Shown: positions 7,625 to 17,748 of the stretch, piece after piece
Layout: every line of letters starts with the position of its first letter
How positions within the stretch are numbered: position 1 is the first letter of the stretch
Assembly: GCA_035534835.1 (NCBI GenBank)
Contig: DATLRE010000010.1
Coordinates: forward strand, 1 to 35,777
Length of the DNA stretch: 35,777 nucleotides
Source: Bog-756 sp035534835
GTDB lineage: Bacteria > Actinomycetota > Acidimicrobiia > Acidimicrobiales > RAAP-2
Reading direction: 5' to 3'
The notes under the pieces: model-generated
What the model was told of the DNA's origin: nothing
What the model saw: the letters and a program-made list of their open reading frames with translations, nothing else
Database searches by the model: none
Position numbers and translations under genes: made by a program

Positions 7625-8620
7625 GTGAACGCCACCCCTCAGGCACCAGACCGCAATCTCGCCATGGAACTCGTCCGGGTCACCGAGGCGTCCGCCCTGG
7701 CGGCCTCCCGGTGGATGGGCCGCGGGGACAAGAACGGTGCCGACGGCGCTGCCGTCAACGCCATGCGGATCGTCCTGTCCTCGATCGCCATGGACGGGGT
7801 CGTGGTCATCGGCGAGGGGGAGAAGGACGAGGCCCCGATGCTGTTCAACGGCGAGCGGATCGGGGACGGGACGCCCCCGAAGGCCGACATCGCCGTCGAC
7901 CCCATCGACGGCACCACGTCGACGGCGCTCGGCCGCGGCGGGGCGCTGGCGGTGATCGCGGTGTCCGAGAAGGGCACCATGTTCGACCCGGGGCCCTGCG
8001 TCTACATGGAGAAGCTGGCCGTCGGCCCCCGGGCGGTCGGGGCCATCGACATCACCCGGCCGATCCAGGACAACCTCGACGCGGTGGCCAAGGCCAAGGG
8101 CACCTCGGTCCGCGATCTGACCGTGGTCATCCTCGACCGCCCCCGCCACGAGGAGCTCATCGCCGAGGTCCGCAGCACCGGTGCCCGGATCCGGCTGATC
8201 ACCGACGGTGACGTGGCCGGCGCCATCGCCACCTCGTGGCCCGACACCGGGGTGGACCTGCTGGTCGGGGTCGGTGGCACGCCCGAGGGCGTGCTCGCCG
8301 CCGCCGCCCTCAAGTCGATGGGTGGCGAGATCCAGGGGCGGCTGTACCCCCGCGACGAGGGTGAGCGGGCCGCCGCGCTCGAGCTCGGCTACGACCTCGA
8401 CGCCGTGCTCACGACGGACGACCTCGTCAAGGGCGACAACTGCTTCTTCGCCGCCACCGGCATCACCGACGGCGAACTCCTCCAGGGCGTCCGCTACGAC
8501 GAATTCGGGGCCAACACCCAGTCCCTCGTCATGCGGTCGAAATCGGGGACGGTGCGCCTCATCGACGCACGCCACCCGCTGCACAAGCTGTCCGAGTACA
8601 GCGCCATCGAATTCTGCTGA
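7625..8620 (+). CDS. glpX: Fructose-1,6-bisphosphatase, class II
   Basis: This 331-residue GlpX-type phosphatase removes the C1 phosphate of fructose-1,6-bisphosphate in gluconeogenesis. 'NLAMELVRVTEASALAASRWMGRGDKNGAD' is the family N-terminus. Metal-binding segments are 'GEGEKDEAPML' (63-73) and 'DPIDGTT' (92-98). 'LITDGDVAGAI' and 'GVGGTPEGVLAAAALK' also match the family. GTG 7625 is chosen because homology begins a few residues later. The longer frame from GTG 7565 would add an unconserved leader. Actinobacteria usually rely on this class II enzyme, so it is probably the main FBPase. It stands alone, divergent from the mutase gene. Confidence 0.95.
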   Translation: MNATPQAPDRNLAMELVRVTEASALAASRWMGRGDKNGADGAAVNAMRIVLSSIAMDGVVVIGEGEKDEAPMLFNGERIGDGTPPKADIAVDPIDGTTSTALGRGGALAVIAVSEKGTMFDPGPCVYMEKLAVGPRAVGAIDITRPIQDNLDAVAKAKGTSVRDLTVVILDRPRHEELIAEVRSTGARIRLITDGDVAGAIATSWPDTGVDLLVGVGGTPEGVLAAAALKSMGGEIQGRLYPRDEGERAAALELGYDLDAVLTTDDLVKGDNCFFAATGITDGELLQGVRYDEFGANTQSLVMRSKSGTVRLIDARHPLHKLSEYSAIEFC

Positions 8621-8699
8621 GCCGGACCGGCCGGAACCGGAGCCCGGGCACCTCCCACCGGGGCCCGGGTGGTCCCCGCGCACCCCCGATGCGGACGGC

Positions 8700-8705
8700 T
8701 ACCAT
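8700..8705 (+). promoter_or_regulatory. Putative leaderless -10 element of the repeat-protein gene
   Basis: TACCAT is followed by CCTGCG (6 nt) and ATG 8712. No Shine-Dalgarno is present. Confidence 0.5.
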
Positions 8706-8711
8706 CCTGCG

Positions 8712-10052
8712 ATGCGCGCGCGGACATGGATCACACTGGCCTCGGTCGTCGTAGGTGTCGGTACGATGACCACCACCGCCGGAGCGGCTACGCACCATGT
8801 GCTCCGCCCCTTCGGCACCACCGGGTCGACCGCCCCGTCGGGCTCCTCCCGGAAGCACCTCGAGCTCCCCCCGCTCACCTCCGGCTACCTCGAGGCCGTC
8901 GACGCCGCCGGCACCACGTCGTACACCCCCGGGAGCGTCCAGATCGACTCCGGTCAGGCCGACGGGTTCACCGTGGAGCTCGACGCTCCCGCGTTCCCGG
9001 GCCAGATCCCCGGGGTCCCGCTCAAGGTGTCGGTCCAGCCCGCACCGGGCCAGTCCCTCGCCGTCGGAGCCGTCTACGGGACCGGCGCCACCGGGAGCGT
9101 GTCGGTCACCAGCACCAACAACTGCTCGAGCGGCGTGGCCGGATCGACCGCCCAGGCGGAGGTCGACCAGATCGAGTACGACAACGCCGGCAACGTGGTC
9201 GGCATCGCCGTTCAGTTCCAGTGCTCCGTCGCCTCGGGCCCCTACCAGGCGTACTACGGCGCGCTGGCCGACGGCGCCGTCCCCACCACCGCCCACCAGG
9301 GGTACTACACCTACGAGTCGGACGGACAGATCAACGCCTTCGGCAACGACGCCTACCTGAACTACCTGGGTGACCTGTCGGCGTCCCCGCTCAACTCGCC
9401 GATCGTCGGCATGACCCAGACCGCGGACGGGGCCGGCTACTGGCTGGTGGCCTCGGACGGCGGGATCTTCGCCTACGGCGACGCCCCGTTCTACGGGTCG
9501 ACCGGCAACATCACCCTCAACAAGCCCATCGTAGGCATGGCGGCCACGCCCGACGGCCGCGGGTACTGGCTCGTCGCTTCCGACGGCGGGGTGTTCGCCT
9601 TCGGTGACGCCCAGTTCTACGGGTCGACCGGCAACATCACCCTCAACAAGCCCATCGTGGGCATGGCGGCCACGCCCCGCGGCCGCGGGTACTGGCTGGT
9701 GGCCTCGGACGGCGGGATCTTCGCCTACGGCGACGCCCCGTTCTACGGGTCGACCGGCAACATCCACCTCAACAAGCCGGTGGTCGGCATGACCCCGACG
9801 CGCGACGGGGCGGGGTACTGGTTCGTGGCGACCGACGGCGGGATCTTCGCCTACGGCGACGCGGCGTTCCACGGGTCGACCGGGGCGTTGACCCTGAACT
9901 CGCCCATCGCCGGCATGGCGGCCGACCCCAACGGTCCGGGCTACTGGCTGGTGGCGGCGGACGGTGGGATCTTCGCCTTCGACGTCCCCTACTTCGGCAG
10001 CCTTCCCGGCGCCGGGGTCGCCGTCGGTGACGTCATGGGGATCTCCACCTGA
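8712..10052 (+). CDS. Secreted protein with 42-residue 'GYWLVASDGGIFAYGDA' repeats (probable six-blade propeller)
   Basis: This 446-residue protein has an N-terminal signal peptide: a charged 'MRAR', a hydrophobic core and an AxA-like 'AGAA' cleavage site near residue 25. A Ser/Thr-rich non-repeat domain of about 180 residues follows, containing 'TSTNNCSS'. The C-terminal half is one degenerate unit ('YYTYESDGQINAFGNDAYLNY') and five good 42-residue units, each with 'GYWLVASDGG', 'FAYGDA' and 'FYGSTG'. Six similar beta-rich units suggest a propeller or related toroid. Such repeats recur in exported proteins of Acidimicrobiia. The molecular function is unknown; surface adhesion or cell-wall association is a guess. 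Confidence 0.85.
   Translation: MRARTWITLASVVVGVGTMTTTAGAATHHVLRPFGTTGSTAPSGSSRKHLELPPLTSGYLEAVDAAGTTSYTPGSVQIDSGQADGFTVELDAPAFPGQIPGVPLKVSVQPAPGQSLAVGAVYGTGATGSVSVTSTNNCSSGVAGSTAQAEVDQIEYDNAGNVVGIAVQFQCSVASGPYQAYYGALADGAVPTTAHQGYYTYESDGQINAFGNDAYLNYLGDLSASPLNSPIVGMTQTADGAGYWLVASDGGIFAYGDAPFYGSTGNITLNKPIVGMAATPDGRGYWLVASDGGVFAFGDAQFYGSTGNITLNKPIVGMAATPRGRGYWLVASDGGIFAYGDAPFYGSTGNIHLNKPVVGMTPTRDGAGYWFVATDGGIFAYGDAAFHGSTGALTLNSPIAGMAADPNGPGYWLVAADGGIFAFDVPYFGSLPGAGVAVGDVMGIST
9390..10019 (+). repeat. Five tandem 126-bp units coding the 42-residue repeat
   Basis: Units begin at 9390, 9516, 9642, 9768 and 9894, each with a 'CTCAAC' or 'CTGAAC' start. The second and third units share long identical stretches, for example the segment coding 'FYGSTGNI'. 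This points to recent duplication or gene conversion. The last unit drifts after 'FAFDVPYFGS'. Confidence 0.85.
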
Positions 10053-10077
10053 CGCCCGGCCGGGACCGGCCGGGCGT
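10052..10077 (+). terminator. Perfect 12-bp inverted repeat, probable bidirectional terminator
   Basis: ACGCCCGGCCGG (10052-10063) and its exact complement CCGGCCGGGCGT (10066-10077) are separated by only GA. The repeat begins on the last base of the stop codon of the repeat-protein gene. It lies between convergent genes. There is no T-tract, which is common for actinobacterial hairpin terminators. Confidence 0.6.
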
Positions 10078-10109
10078 ACGCGGCACCGGAACCGGCCCGC
10101 CCCGGCAGG

Positions 10110-10394
10110 TCAGGCGGTCTCGCTGGTCTGCAGTACGGGGGAGATCGTGGTGAAGTTGGCCACGTCCGCCAGCACCTCGCCCGTGCGCGGGTCGGCCATG
10201 GCCGCACCCATGGCGTCGACCGACGCGAACTTCATGTGGACGGCGGCCACGAAGGGCCCGTCGATCCCGCGGTCGATCTCCGCCTCGTCGAGGCCCCAGG
10301 CCGCCAGCGCCATCGGGACGTGCGTGTCCCGGTAGTAGTCGTGGTCGAAGGTGGCACCTTCGGTGATCGGGTAGAAGACGCTGAGTCGGATCAT
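10110..10394 (-). CDS. EthD-domain small protein
   Basis: This 94-residue protein has the EthD (dimeric alpha-beta barrel) pattern: 'MIRLSVFYPITEGATFDHDYYRDTHVPMA' and the C-terminal 'ADPRTGEVLADVANFTTI'. The 'FDxDYYrxtHvPma' motif is typical. EthD proteins are small stand-alone ferredoxin-like barrels whose exact reactions are mostly unknown; some accompany ether-degrading P450 systems. No P450 is present here. ATG 10394 has a weak AGGA-like Shine-Dalgarno about 9 nt upstream. It follows the lipoprotein gene on the same strand after 196 bp of non-coding sequence in which I see nothing clear. Confidence 0.8.
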   Translation of the reverse strand: MIRLSVFYPITEGATFDHDYYRDTHVPMALAAWGLDEAEIDRGIDGPFVAAVHMKFASVDAMGAAMADPRTGEVLADVANFTTISPVLQTSETA

Positions 10395-10590
10395 CGGGGA
10401 CGTCCTGTTCGTCGGCGCCGATCCGGTCGGTCGGCGGTGTGCGGTGGGCGGGCCCGGCCGGCCGGGGGGCCGCAGGGCAGGGCGAGCGTAGCAGCGCCGT
10501 CGATTCCTGCTGGGCCGGCCCGGTCCGTCGGGAGCGGGGCCTCGGCATCACGTCGACGGAGCGACGATCGACTGTCGTCGACCGCGACGG

Positions 10591-11427
10591 TCACCCCTGA
10601 TCGGATACAGGCGGCCGGGAGAGATGCACCGGTTCGCCGAAGTCCGACAACGTGACCGTCAACGTCGACGTGTAGCTGCTCGATGGCACGGCGGGCCCGG
10701 AACCGCCGGGCGCCGGAGTGACCGTGGTGGAGAGCGACGCCGACGTCCGCACGATCCGACCGGTGGCATCCAGCCAGACGTGGGCCACGAACGGGGCCAC
10801 CGTGATGTGCTCCTCGACGAGACCTGACACGGACGGACTCGAGGTCGTGCCGGGCGTGGGCACTCCGTACTCCACCGCTGGTCGCCCATCGACCGACGAC
10901 GTCCCGACCACGGTCACCGGTCCGTTCGCGTCGGCCAGCGAGGACGGGGCCACCGCTCCGAGGTAGTTGACGTTGCGGGCCGAGATGTTCGAGCGCGTCC
11001 ACCGGTCGCCGGAGGGCGTGCTGACGTAGTCGTAGACGGAGTTGCCGATCCGGAGAACCTTCGTGGATGGCGTCTGGGGACTGGTCGGTCGGACCGTGGC
11101 CGTCACGGTCTCGATGTCCGGACCGGCGAAGCGGACGTCACCGGTCCCGGCGGATCGCTGGACTCCACCCGGATTCGACCGGGCGACCTGCTGTACGGTG
11201 CTGGCGGTCACGAAGTGTGCGGTCCCCGCTGCCTCGGTCACGCCCACCGACGCGCGGATGCGGGCCAGGGGGCCGGCGTTGACGCCGGGCGCGGTCGAGG
11301 TGGCCGATGACGCCGGCGTACCACAGGCGGAGACGCCGGTCCCGGCGAGCAGGCAGAGGCAACCGACCCCGAATCCGACGGCGGCACGTGTCCCGATTCC
11401 GCCGTGCCCGGACCGCCGATCCATCAC
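10591..11427 (-). CDS. Probable lipoprotein, LppX/LprG-like fold
   Basis: This 278-residue protein has a lipoprotein signal: 'MMDRRSGHGG', a hydrophobic run, then lipobox 'VSAC' with Cys35 as the predicted lipidated residue. The mature part has 'AGTAHFVTASTVQQVA', 'IGNSVYDYV', 'RWTRSN' and 'AHVWLDATGRIVR'. That is the arrangement of LolA/LprG/LppX-type lipid-carrier folds, where a strand-rich half-barrel is followed by a 'vWld..Gri.r' motif. It may bind lipid at the outer face of the membrane; this is inference. GTG 11427 and ATG 11424 are adjacent alternative starts. The gene is downstream of the atp operon on the same strand but separated by 197 bp. Confidence 0.7.
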   Translation of the reverse strand: MMDRRSGHGGIGTRAAVGFGVGCLCLLAGTGVSACGTPASSATSTAPGVNAGPLARIRASVGVTEAAGTAHFVTASTVQQVARSNPGGVQRSAGTGDVRFAGPDIETVTATVRPTSPQTPSTKVLRIGNSVYDYVSTPSGDRWTRSNISARNVNYLGAVAPSSLADANGPVTVVGTSSVDGRPAVEYGVPTPGTTSSPSVSGLVEEHITVAPFVAHVWLDATGRIVRTSASLSTTVTPAPGGSGPAVPSSSYTSTLTVTLSDFGEPVHLSRPPVSDQG

Positions 11428-11447
11428 ACGGTTCTACACCACCGATA

Positions 11448-11470
11448 CGGCGCCAGCCCGTTTCCGTTCC
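11448..11470 (-). promoter_or_regulatory. Possible ECF-sigma-like promoter of the lipoprotein gene
   Basis: On the minus strand GGAAC (11470-11466) is followed after 16 nt by CGTAT. This resembles the GGAAC-N16-CGT pattern of extracytoplasmic-function sigma promoters and lies about 20 nt before the start codon. Alternatively TAGAAC lies exactly 6 nt before ATG 11424. Both are weak. Confidence 0.25.
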
Positions 11471-11597
11471 CCGCGGCAGCGGTCCTCCGTCGGCGACGAC
11501 GGTCCGGATCGTGACACCTTCCGTACGTGACTCCCGGGTTCACCAGGTCGCCGGTGGGAGGACGCCGGCCGACGGCCCGGACGTCCGATCCTGCCGA

Positions 11598-11618
11598 TCC
11601 ACCCGCACTGGCGGTGGA
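11598..11618 (-). terminator. Candidate terminator of the atp operon
   Basis: TCCACC(C)GC and GCGGTGGA form an 8-bp stem with one bulged C around an ACTG loop. It begins 6 bp downstream of the atpC stop. There is no T-tract. Confidence 0.4.
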
Positions 11619-11624
11619 CCAGGA

Positions 11625-12125
11625 TCAGGCGGCGGCGCCGGCGGCCTCGACGGCCTCGAGGCGCACCTGGGCCCGGGTCACGGCCGCCTCGGCCTCCACC
11701 AGCTCGGGGTCGGCCTCCTCGCCCTCGGCGGGGGTCCTGCCGGTGCCGCCGAGCTCGGCGACACGGGCCTCGGCGGCCTCCAGCGCCACCCGGGCCCGGT
11801 CGGCGTCGATCTCCTCGGCCAGCTCGGCCACGCCGACCAGCACCGTCACCCGCGAGGTGGTGGGCGAGTCGGGATCGTCGGGGTCCACCGGCACGTGGAG
11901 CTCCACCTGGGTGAAGCCGCCGTGCACGGCCACCCGGACGACGTCGCCGCCGGGTCGGACGACCCGGACCACGCCCGGCAGGACCGACCCCACGAGCGGC
12001 GTGTGGCCGGCCAGGAAGGTGGCGTCGCCCTCACCGGTGCGGAGCATCACCTCGGTGGCCGACCCGGTGAGCAGGATGCGCTCCGGGGTGACCAGGTTGA
12101 TCTGGAACTGCGCGTCGTCGGCCAT
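11625..12125 (-). CDS. atpC: ATP synthase F1 epsilon subunit
   Basis: This 166-residue protein is the rotor-associated regulatory subunit of F1. The N-terminal beta-sandwich is clear: 'FQINLVTPERILLTGSATEVMLRTGEGDATFLAGHTPLVGSVLPGVVRV', followed by 'VAVHGGFTQVE'. It is longer than usual (about 120-140). The extra length is an acidic linker in the C-terminal helical region, around 'GGTGRTPAEGEEADPELVEAEAA', between two Ala/Glu-rich helices. It is the last gene of the operon, 15 bp after atpD. No clear Shine-Dalgarno precedes ATG 12125, so translation may be coupled to atpD. Confidence 0.95.
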   Translation of the reverse strand: MADDAQFQINLVTPERILLTGSATEVMLRTGEGDATFLAGHTPLVGSVLPGVVRVVRPGGDVVRVAVHGGFTQVELHVPVDPDDPDSPTTSRVTVLVGVAELAEEIDADRARVALEAAEARVAELGGTGRTPAEGEEADPELVEAEAAVTRAQVRLEAVEAAGAAA

Positions 12126-12140
12126 GGACCCGTCGCCCGA

Positions 12141-13586
12141 TCAGCTGTTCGCCAGGTCGTGCGCCTTGGCCAGCACCGACTCGGCTCCACCGACGTTGAA
12201 GAACGCCTGCTCGGGCACGTCGTCGAGGTCCCCGTTCACCAGTGCCTCGAAGGACTCGACGGTCTCCTCGACGGGCACGGTCACACCCTTCAGGCCGGTG
12301 AACACCTCGCCCACGTTGAACGGCTGGGACAGGAAGCGCTGGACCTTCCGGGCCCGGGCCACGGTCACCCGGTCCTCCTCGGACAGCTCGTCGAGGCCGA
12401 GGATGGCGATGATGTCCTGGAGCTCCTTGTAGCGCTGGAGCACGCCCTGGACCCGGCGGGCGACGGCGTAGTGGCGCTCGCCCACGATCTCGGGGGCGAG
12501 GATGTTGGACGTCGACGACAGCGGGTCCACGGCCGGGTAGATGCCCAGGGAGGCGATGTCCCGGGACAGCTCGGTGGTGGCGTCGAGATGGGTGAAGGTG
12601 GTGAACGGCGCCGGGTCGGTGTAGTCGTCGGCGGGAACGTAGACGGCCTGCAGGGAGGTGATCGACCGGCCCCGGGTGGAGGTGATCCGCTCCTGGAGCT
12701 GACCCATCTCGTCGGCCAGGGTGGGCTGGTAGCCCACGGCCGACGGCATGCGGCCCAGCAGGGTCGAGACCTCGGATCCGGCCTGGACGAACCGGAAGAT
12801 GTTGTCGACGAAGAGGAGCACGTCCTGGTTCTTGACGTCGCGGAAGTACTCGGCCATGGTCAGGGCGGCGAGCGCCACCCGCAGGCGGACCCCCGGGGGC
12901 TCGTCCATCTGGCCGTAGACCAGGGCGGCCTTCTCGATGACGCCCGACTCCTGCATCTCGAGCCAGAGGTCGGTGCCCTCGCGGGTCCGCTCCCCCACGC
13001 CGGCGAAGACCGACACACCGCCGTGGTTGATGGCCACCCGGTTGATCATCTCCTGGATGAGCACGGTCTTGCCCACACCGGCCCCGCCGAACAGGCCGAT
13101 CTTGCCGCCCTGCACGTAGGGCTCGAGCAGGTCGATCACCTTGATGCCGGTCTCGAACATGAGGGCCCGGGGCTCGAGGGTGTCGAAGTCCGGGGCGGGA
13201 CGGTGGATGTCCCAGTGGTCCTCGACGACCCCGATGTCGTCGGTGTCGAGGGGCTCGCCCAGCACGTTGAACACGTGGCCGAGGACGGCGTCGCCCACCG
13301 GCACCTGCAGTCCGTGCCCGAGGTTGCGCACCGCGGCGCCCCGGGTGAGGCCGTCGGTCGCCTTCAGGCAGATGCACCGCACCCGGCCGTCGCCGATCTG
13401 CTGTGCCACCTCGGCGGTGATGGTCTGGGTGCTGCCCTCGAGGACCACGTCGACCTCGACGGCACCGTTGATCTCGGGGAGGGCGTGGGGCGGGAACTCC
13501 ACGTCGATGACGGGTCCGGCGATGGCGACGACGCGGCCGGAGGCCAGGGTCGTGGACTCGGTGGGCTGGGGGGCGGTGGTGGTCAT
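12141..13586 (-). CDS. atpD: ATP synthase F1 beta subunit (catalytic)
   Basis: This 481-residue catalytic subunit carries the Walker A GGAGVGKT at 167-174, followed by 'VLIQEM', 'VFAGVGERTREG' and 'LLFVDNIFRFVQAGSEVS'. The conserved catalytic glutamate lies in 'GVGER'. The end 'AFFNVGGAESVLAKAHDLANS' is typical. The 17-residue N-terminal tail before 'SGRVVAIAGPVIDVEFP' is normal. The start is ATG 13586 with AAGGGAG about 10 nt upstream. A 92-bp gap separates it from atpG. Confidence 0.98.
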   Translation of the reverse strand: MTTTAPQPTESTTLASGRVVAIAGPVIDVEFPPHALPEINGAVEVDVVLEGSTQTITAEVAQQIGDGRVRCICLKATDGLTRGAAVRNLGHGLQVPVGDAVLGHVFNVLGEPLDTDDIGVVEDHWDIHRPAPDFDTLEPRALMFETGIKVIDLLEPYVQGGKIGLFGGAGVGKTVLIQEMINRVAINHGGVSVFAGVGERTREGTDLWLEMQESGVIEKAALVYGQMDEPPGVRLRVALAALTMAEYFRDVKNQDVLLFVDNIFRFVQAGSEVSTLLGRMPSAVGYQPTLADEMGQLQERITSTRGRSITSLQAVYVPADDYTDPAPFTTFTHLDATTELSRDIASLGIYPAVDPLSSTSNILAPEIVGERHYAVARRVQGVLQRYKELQDIIAILGLDELSEEDRVTVARARKVQRFLSQPFNVGEVFTGLKGVTVPVEETVESFEALVNGDLDDVPEQAFFNVGGAESVLAKAHDLANS

Positions 13587-13678
13587 GAGCGTCGGGCTCC
13601 CTTGATGTCGTCAGATGCTGCGGTGTCGGTCGTGGTGGCGGTGCGGCGTGCGTTGCCGTCGGGGCGGGCGGGCACGGG

Positions 13679-14659
13679 TCAGACCCTCGTCTCGATCACG
13701 AGGCCGCCCTCGTCACCTTCGGTGCCGGCCCGCAGTGCCTCGGCACCACCGACGATCTCCATGATCTCGGTGGTGATGGCGTCCTGGCGGGCACGGTTCA
13801 TGATCCGCGAGTACTTCTTGATCAGCTCGCCGGCATTTTCGGTGGCGGCGGCCATCGCCCGTTGGCGGGCCGTCAGCTCCGACGCCGAGGCCTCGAGCAG
13901 TGCGGCGAAGATCTGCGTCTCGGCGGCCCGGGGGGCCAGGTCGGCGAGGAGGAGGGCGGCGTCGGGCTCGAACTCGGTGTAGCCCTGGCGGACGTCCACC
14001 TCGTGGGGGGCGATGTTGCGACTCTCCCCGACCTCGTGCTCGTGGCCGGCCTTCTGCTCGCCGTTGCGGGGGTCGACGAGAGGGAGGAGCTGGCGCACCT
14101 CCACCTTCTGGGAGCCCGCGCTGATGAATCGCGTCGAGACCACCAGGACCTGGTCGACGTCACCGTTGACGAACGGGGTGATGGCGGCGGCGGCCACCTC
14201 GCGGGCGTCGGCGAAACTCGGGCGCTCGCTCTTCCCGAGGAACGACCGTTCGACGTCCTGACCCCGGAACCGGAAGTAGCCCTGTGCCTTCTTGCCCACC
14301 GTGACCAGGCGGGTGGTCGCACCATCGGCCTCCTGGGCCGCCAGCAGGCGTTCGGTGGCCCGGAACACCGAGGAGTTGTAGCCGCCGCACAGGCCCCGGT
14401 CGGCCACGATGCTGAGCACGAGGACACGTTCGACGCGCTCGGGGGTGCCGAGCAGGCGACCGGCGGCCGCCGGGTCGCCCAGGGCGGTCTCGAGCACCAG
14501 CCGACCCATGCCCTCCTGGTAGGGACGGGAGGCGGCGATGCGTCCCTGGGCGCGCACGATCTGCGACGCAGCGATCAGCTCCATCGCCTTGGTGATCTTC
14601 TGCGTCGACTTGATGCTCCGGATCCGTCGACGGAGGATGCGCTCCTGGCCACCTGCCAT
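13679..14659 (-). CDS. atpG: ATP synthase F1 gamma subunit (central stalk)
   Basis: This 326-residue subunit has the conserved N-terminal coiled-coil start 'RRRIRSIKSTQKITKAMELIAAS' and the C-terminal 'RAMAAATENAGELIKKYSRIMNRARQDAITTEIMEIVGGAEAL'. 'VADRGLCGGYNSSVFR' is the family signature in the Rossmann-like domain. It is longer than E. coli gamma (287). The extra residues are mainly a polar insertion near 'DPRNGEQKAGHEHEVGESRN', which recalls the gamma-specific loop of mycobacteria. The start is ATG 14659, 3 bp after atpA. Confidence 0.97.
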   Translation of the reverse strand: MAGGQERILRRRIRSIKSTQKITKAMELIAASQIVRAQGRIAASRPYQEGMGRLVLETALGDPAAAGRLLGTPERVERVLVLSIVADRGLCGGYNSSVFRATERLLAAQEADGATTRLVTVGKKAQGYFRFRGQDVERSFLGKSERPSFADAREVAAAAITPFVNGDVDQVLVVSTRFISAGSQKVEVRQLLPLVDPRNGEQKAGHEHEVGESRNIAPHEVDVRQGYTEFEPDAALLLADLAPRAAETQIFAALLEASASELTARQRAMAAATENAGELIKKYSRIMNRARQDAITTEIMEIVGGAEALRAGTEGDEGGLVIETRV

Positions 14660-14662
14660 GGG

Positions 14663-16178
<1,516 letters not shown>

Positions 16179-16186
<8 letters not shown>

Positions 16187-17132
16187 CGGTTGCTTCCCTT
16201 CGTGTCGGGGTTCCTGGAATCCGGTAGGCCTCTTCGGAGGCGAGGAGGTGCTCTTTCAGCTCGTCGAGCCGGTGGCGGGTGCTGGAGTCCACCAGCAGGT
16301 CGCCCACCTGGACGACCACCCCGCCCAGCAGCGACGGCTCGACCGTCACCTGGAGGTCGACCGGGTTGCCGGTCAGGAGGGCGAGCGCCTCGCCGAGGTC
16401 GTGCTGGTGGGCGTCGTCGACCGCCGAGGCGGCCTGCACCTTGGCCACCCGCCAGCCACGGGCCTTGGCGGCGTCGTCGACGAGTGTGTCGAGGGTGGCC
16501 ACGATGTCCCGGGCCCGGCCGCCGCGGGCGGCGTACCTGGCCAGGCGCACGGTGGCGTCGAGGACCTTGCCGTCGAGCAGCCGGGCGATGACGTCCTGGC
16601 GGACCACGACGGGCAGGTCGCGGTCGCCGAGAGCCCGTCGCAGCGGCCGGTCGGCCTCCACCGTGCGGGCGAAGCGGAAGAGCTGGTCCTCGATCTCCTC
16701 GAGGTCGGCGACGGTGAGCGACTCGAACACGGCTGCCGCGTAGCCCGATACCCGGTTGCGCGAGCCCAGGCGACCGAGGATCTCCTCGTCGAACGGCTCG
16801 GCGGCGGTGGCCGGCGGGCGGGAAGCCACGTGCTCCAGTCGGCTCCCCATCCACCGGAAGGCCGACACGACCTCGCCGGCGGGCACGACCGTCACCGCCT
16901 GGTGCACGAGTCGGACGACCTCCGGACGGGCCTTGCCGGTCAGCAGGTGGTCGAGGACGGCGCGACGAGCCGTCACCGGGACCGAGCCGTCGTTGAGGGC
17001 GAGGAGGAGGGCGTTCGTGCCCTCGACGAGGTCGGCGACGGCGTGCAGCTCGGCGCCGGCGTCGGCCAGGCCGGCATCGGCGGCCAGCGACTCCTCCATC
17101 GCGACCAGGTAGCCCTGGAGGGCTGGGTTCAC
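16179..17132 (-). CDS. atpH: ATP synthase delta subunit with duplicated N-terminal helical domain
   Basis: This 317-residue protein is much longer than the usual 175-180. Residues about 120-310 form a complete OSCP/delta unit: 'SGYAAAVFESLTVADLEEIEDQLFRFARTVE', 'RQDVIARLLDGK', and the C-terminal beta part 'VEPSLLGGVVVQVGDLLVDSSTRHRLDELKEHL'. Residues about 1-110 look like a second copy of the delta helical domain ('ALLLALNDGSVPVTARRAVLDHLLTGKARPEVVRLVHQAV'). Streptomyces delta (about 270) has a comparable extension, and mycobacteria fuse b and delta; here atpF is separate. The start is GTG 17132, overlapping the atpF stop by 4 bp. Confidence 0.93.
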
Positions 17133-17659
17133 CGGGCGCCCCCGGTGGCGGCGCCCGAAGTCTCGGCGCGCACGGCGGCGATGGCCTCGTCGATCAGGTC
17201 CTGGTGGTCCGAGAGATTGATCTCGCGGCCGATGACCCGCTCGGCGGCGGCCAGCACGATCTCGCCCACCCGGGCGGTGACCTCCTCGACGGCGGCCTGA
17301 CGGGCGATGACGACCTCGGCGTCGGCCGAGGACACGATGCGGTCGTGGACGGCCTGGCCCTCCGCGGTGGCGGTCACCACGATCTGGTCCGCCGTGGACT
17401 GCGCCTGCGAGACGATGTCCCGCGCCTGGGCCCGGGCCTGCTCGAGGACGGTCCGGCGCTCGGCGTCGGCCACCTCGGCGTCGGCCTTCGCCTTGTCGGC
17501 GGCCTCGAGCTCGCCGCGGATCTGTTCCTGGCGCTCCGTGAGCACCTTGTTCAGCGGGGGCAGCACGTACCGGCCCAGCACGGTCAGCACGAGAACGAAC
17601 GCGAACAGGACCACGATGAACGTCCCGTTCGGGACGAGGAAGTTACTGGCGATTGGCAT
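17129..17659 (-). CDS. atpF: ATP synthase Fo b subunit (peripheral stalk)
   Basis: This 176-residue protein has one N-terminal membrane helix ('NGTFIVVLFAFVLVLTVLGRYVLPPL') followed by a long charged coiled coil rich in Ala, Glu, Arg and Lys. That is the normal b architecture. Only one b gene is present, so the stalk should be a homodimer. ATG 17659 has a strong AAGGAGG 6 nt upstream. Confidence 0.95.
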   Translation of the reverse strand: MPIASNFLVPNGTFIVVLFAFVLVLTVLGRYVLPPLNKVLTERQEQIRGELEAADKAKADAEVADAERRTVLEQARAQARDIVSQAQSTADQIVVTATAEGQAVHDRIVSSADAEVVIARQAAVEEVTARVGEIVLAAAERVIGREINLSDHQDLIDEAIAAVRAETSGAATGGAR

Positions 17660-17693
17660 GGTCGTCCTCCTTGGTCAGACGGTCGGGGGGCCT

Positions 17694-17710
17694 CGGGTGG
17701 CCGCCACCCG
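17694..17710 (-). other. Intercistronic hairpin between atpE and atpF
   Basis: CGGGTGGC and GCCACCCG form a perfect 8-bp inverted repeat with a 1-nt centre in the 89-bp atpE-atpF gap. It could stabilise the upstream atpE segment of the mRNA, as c subunit is needed in excess. That role is inference. Confidence 0.45.
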
Positions 17711-17748
17711 GCCCGGGGGCCCGGCGGGCGGTCGCCCGGTCGGCAGGA

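Noticed and set aside
11307..13982. Long open frame on the plus strand opposite atpC, atpD and atpG (891 codons)
   Set aside because: It is an antisense shadow of GC-rich codons; composition is His/Gly/Val/Arg-rich without any domain, and the minus-strand genes are certain.
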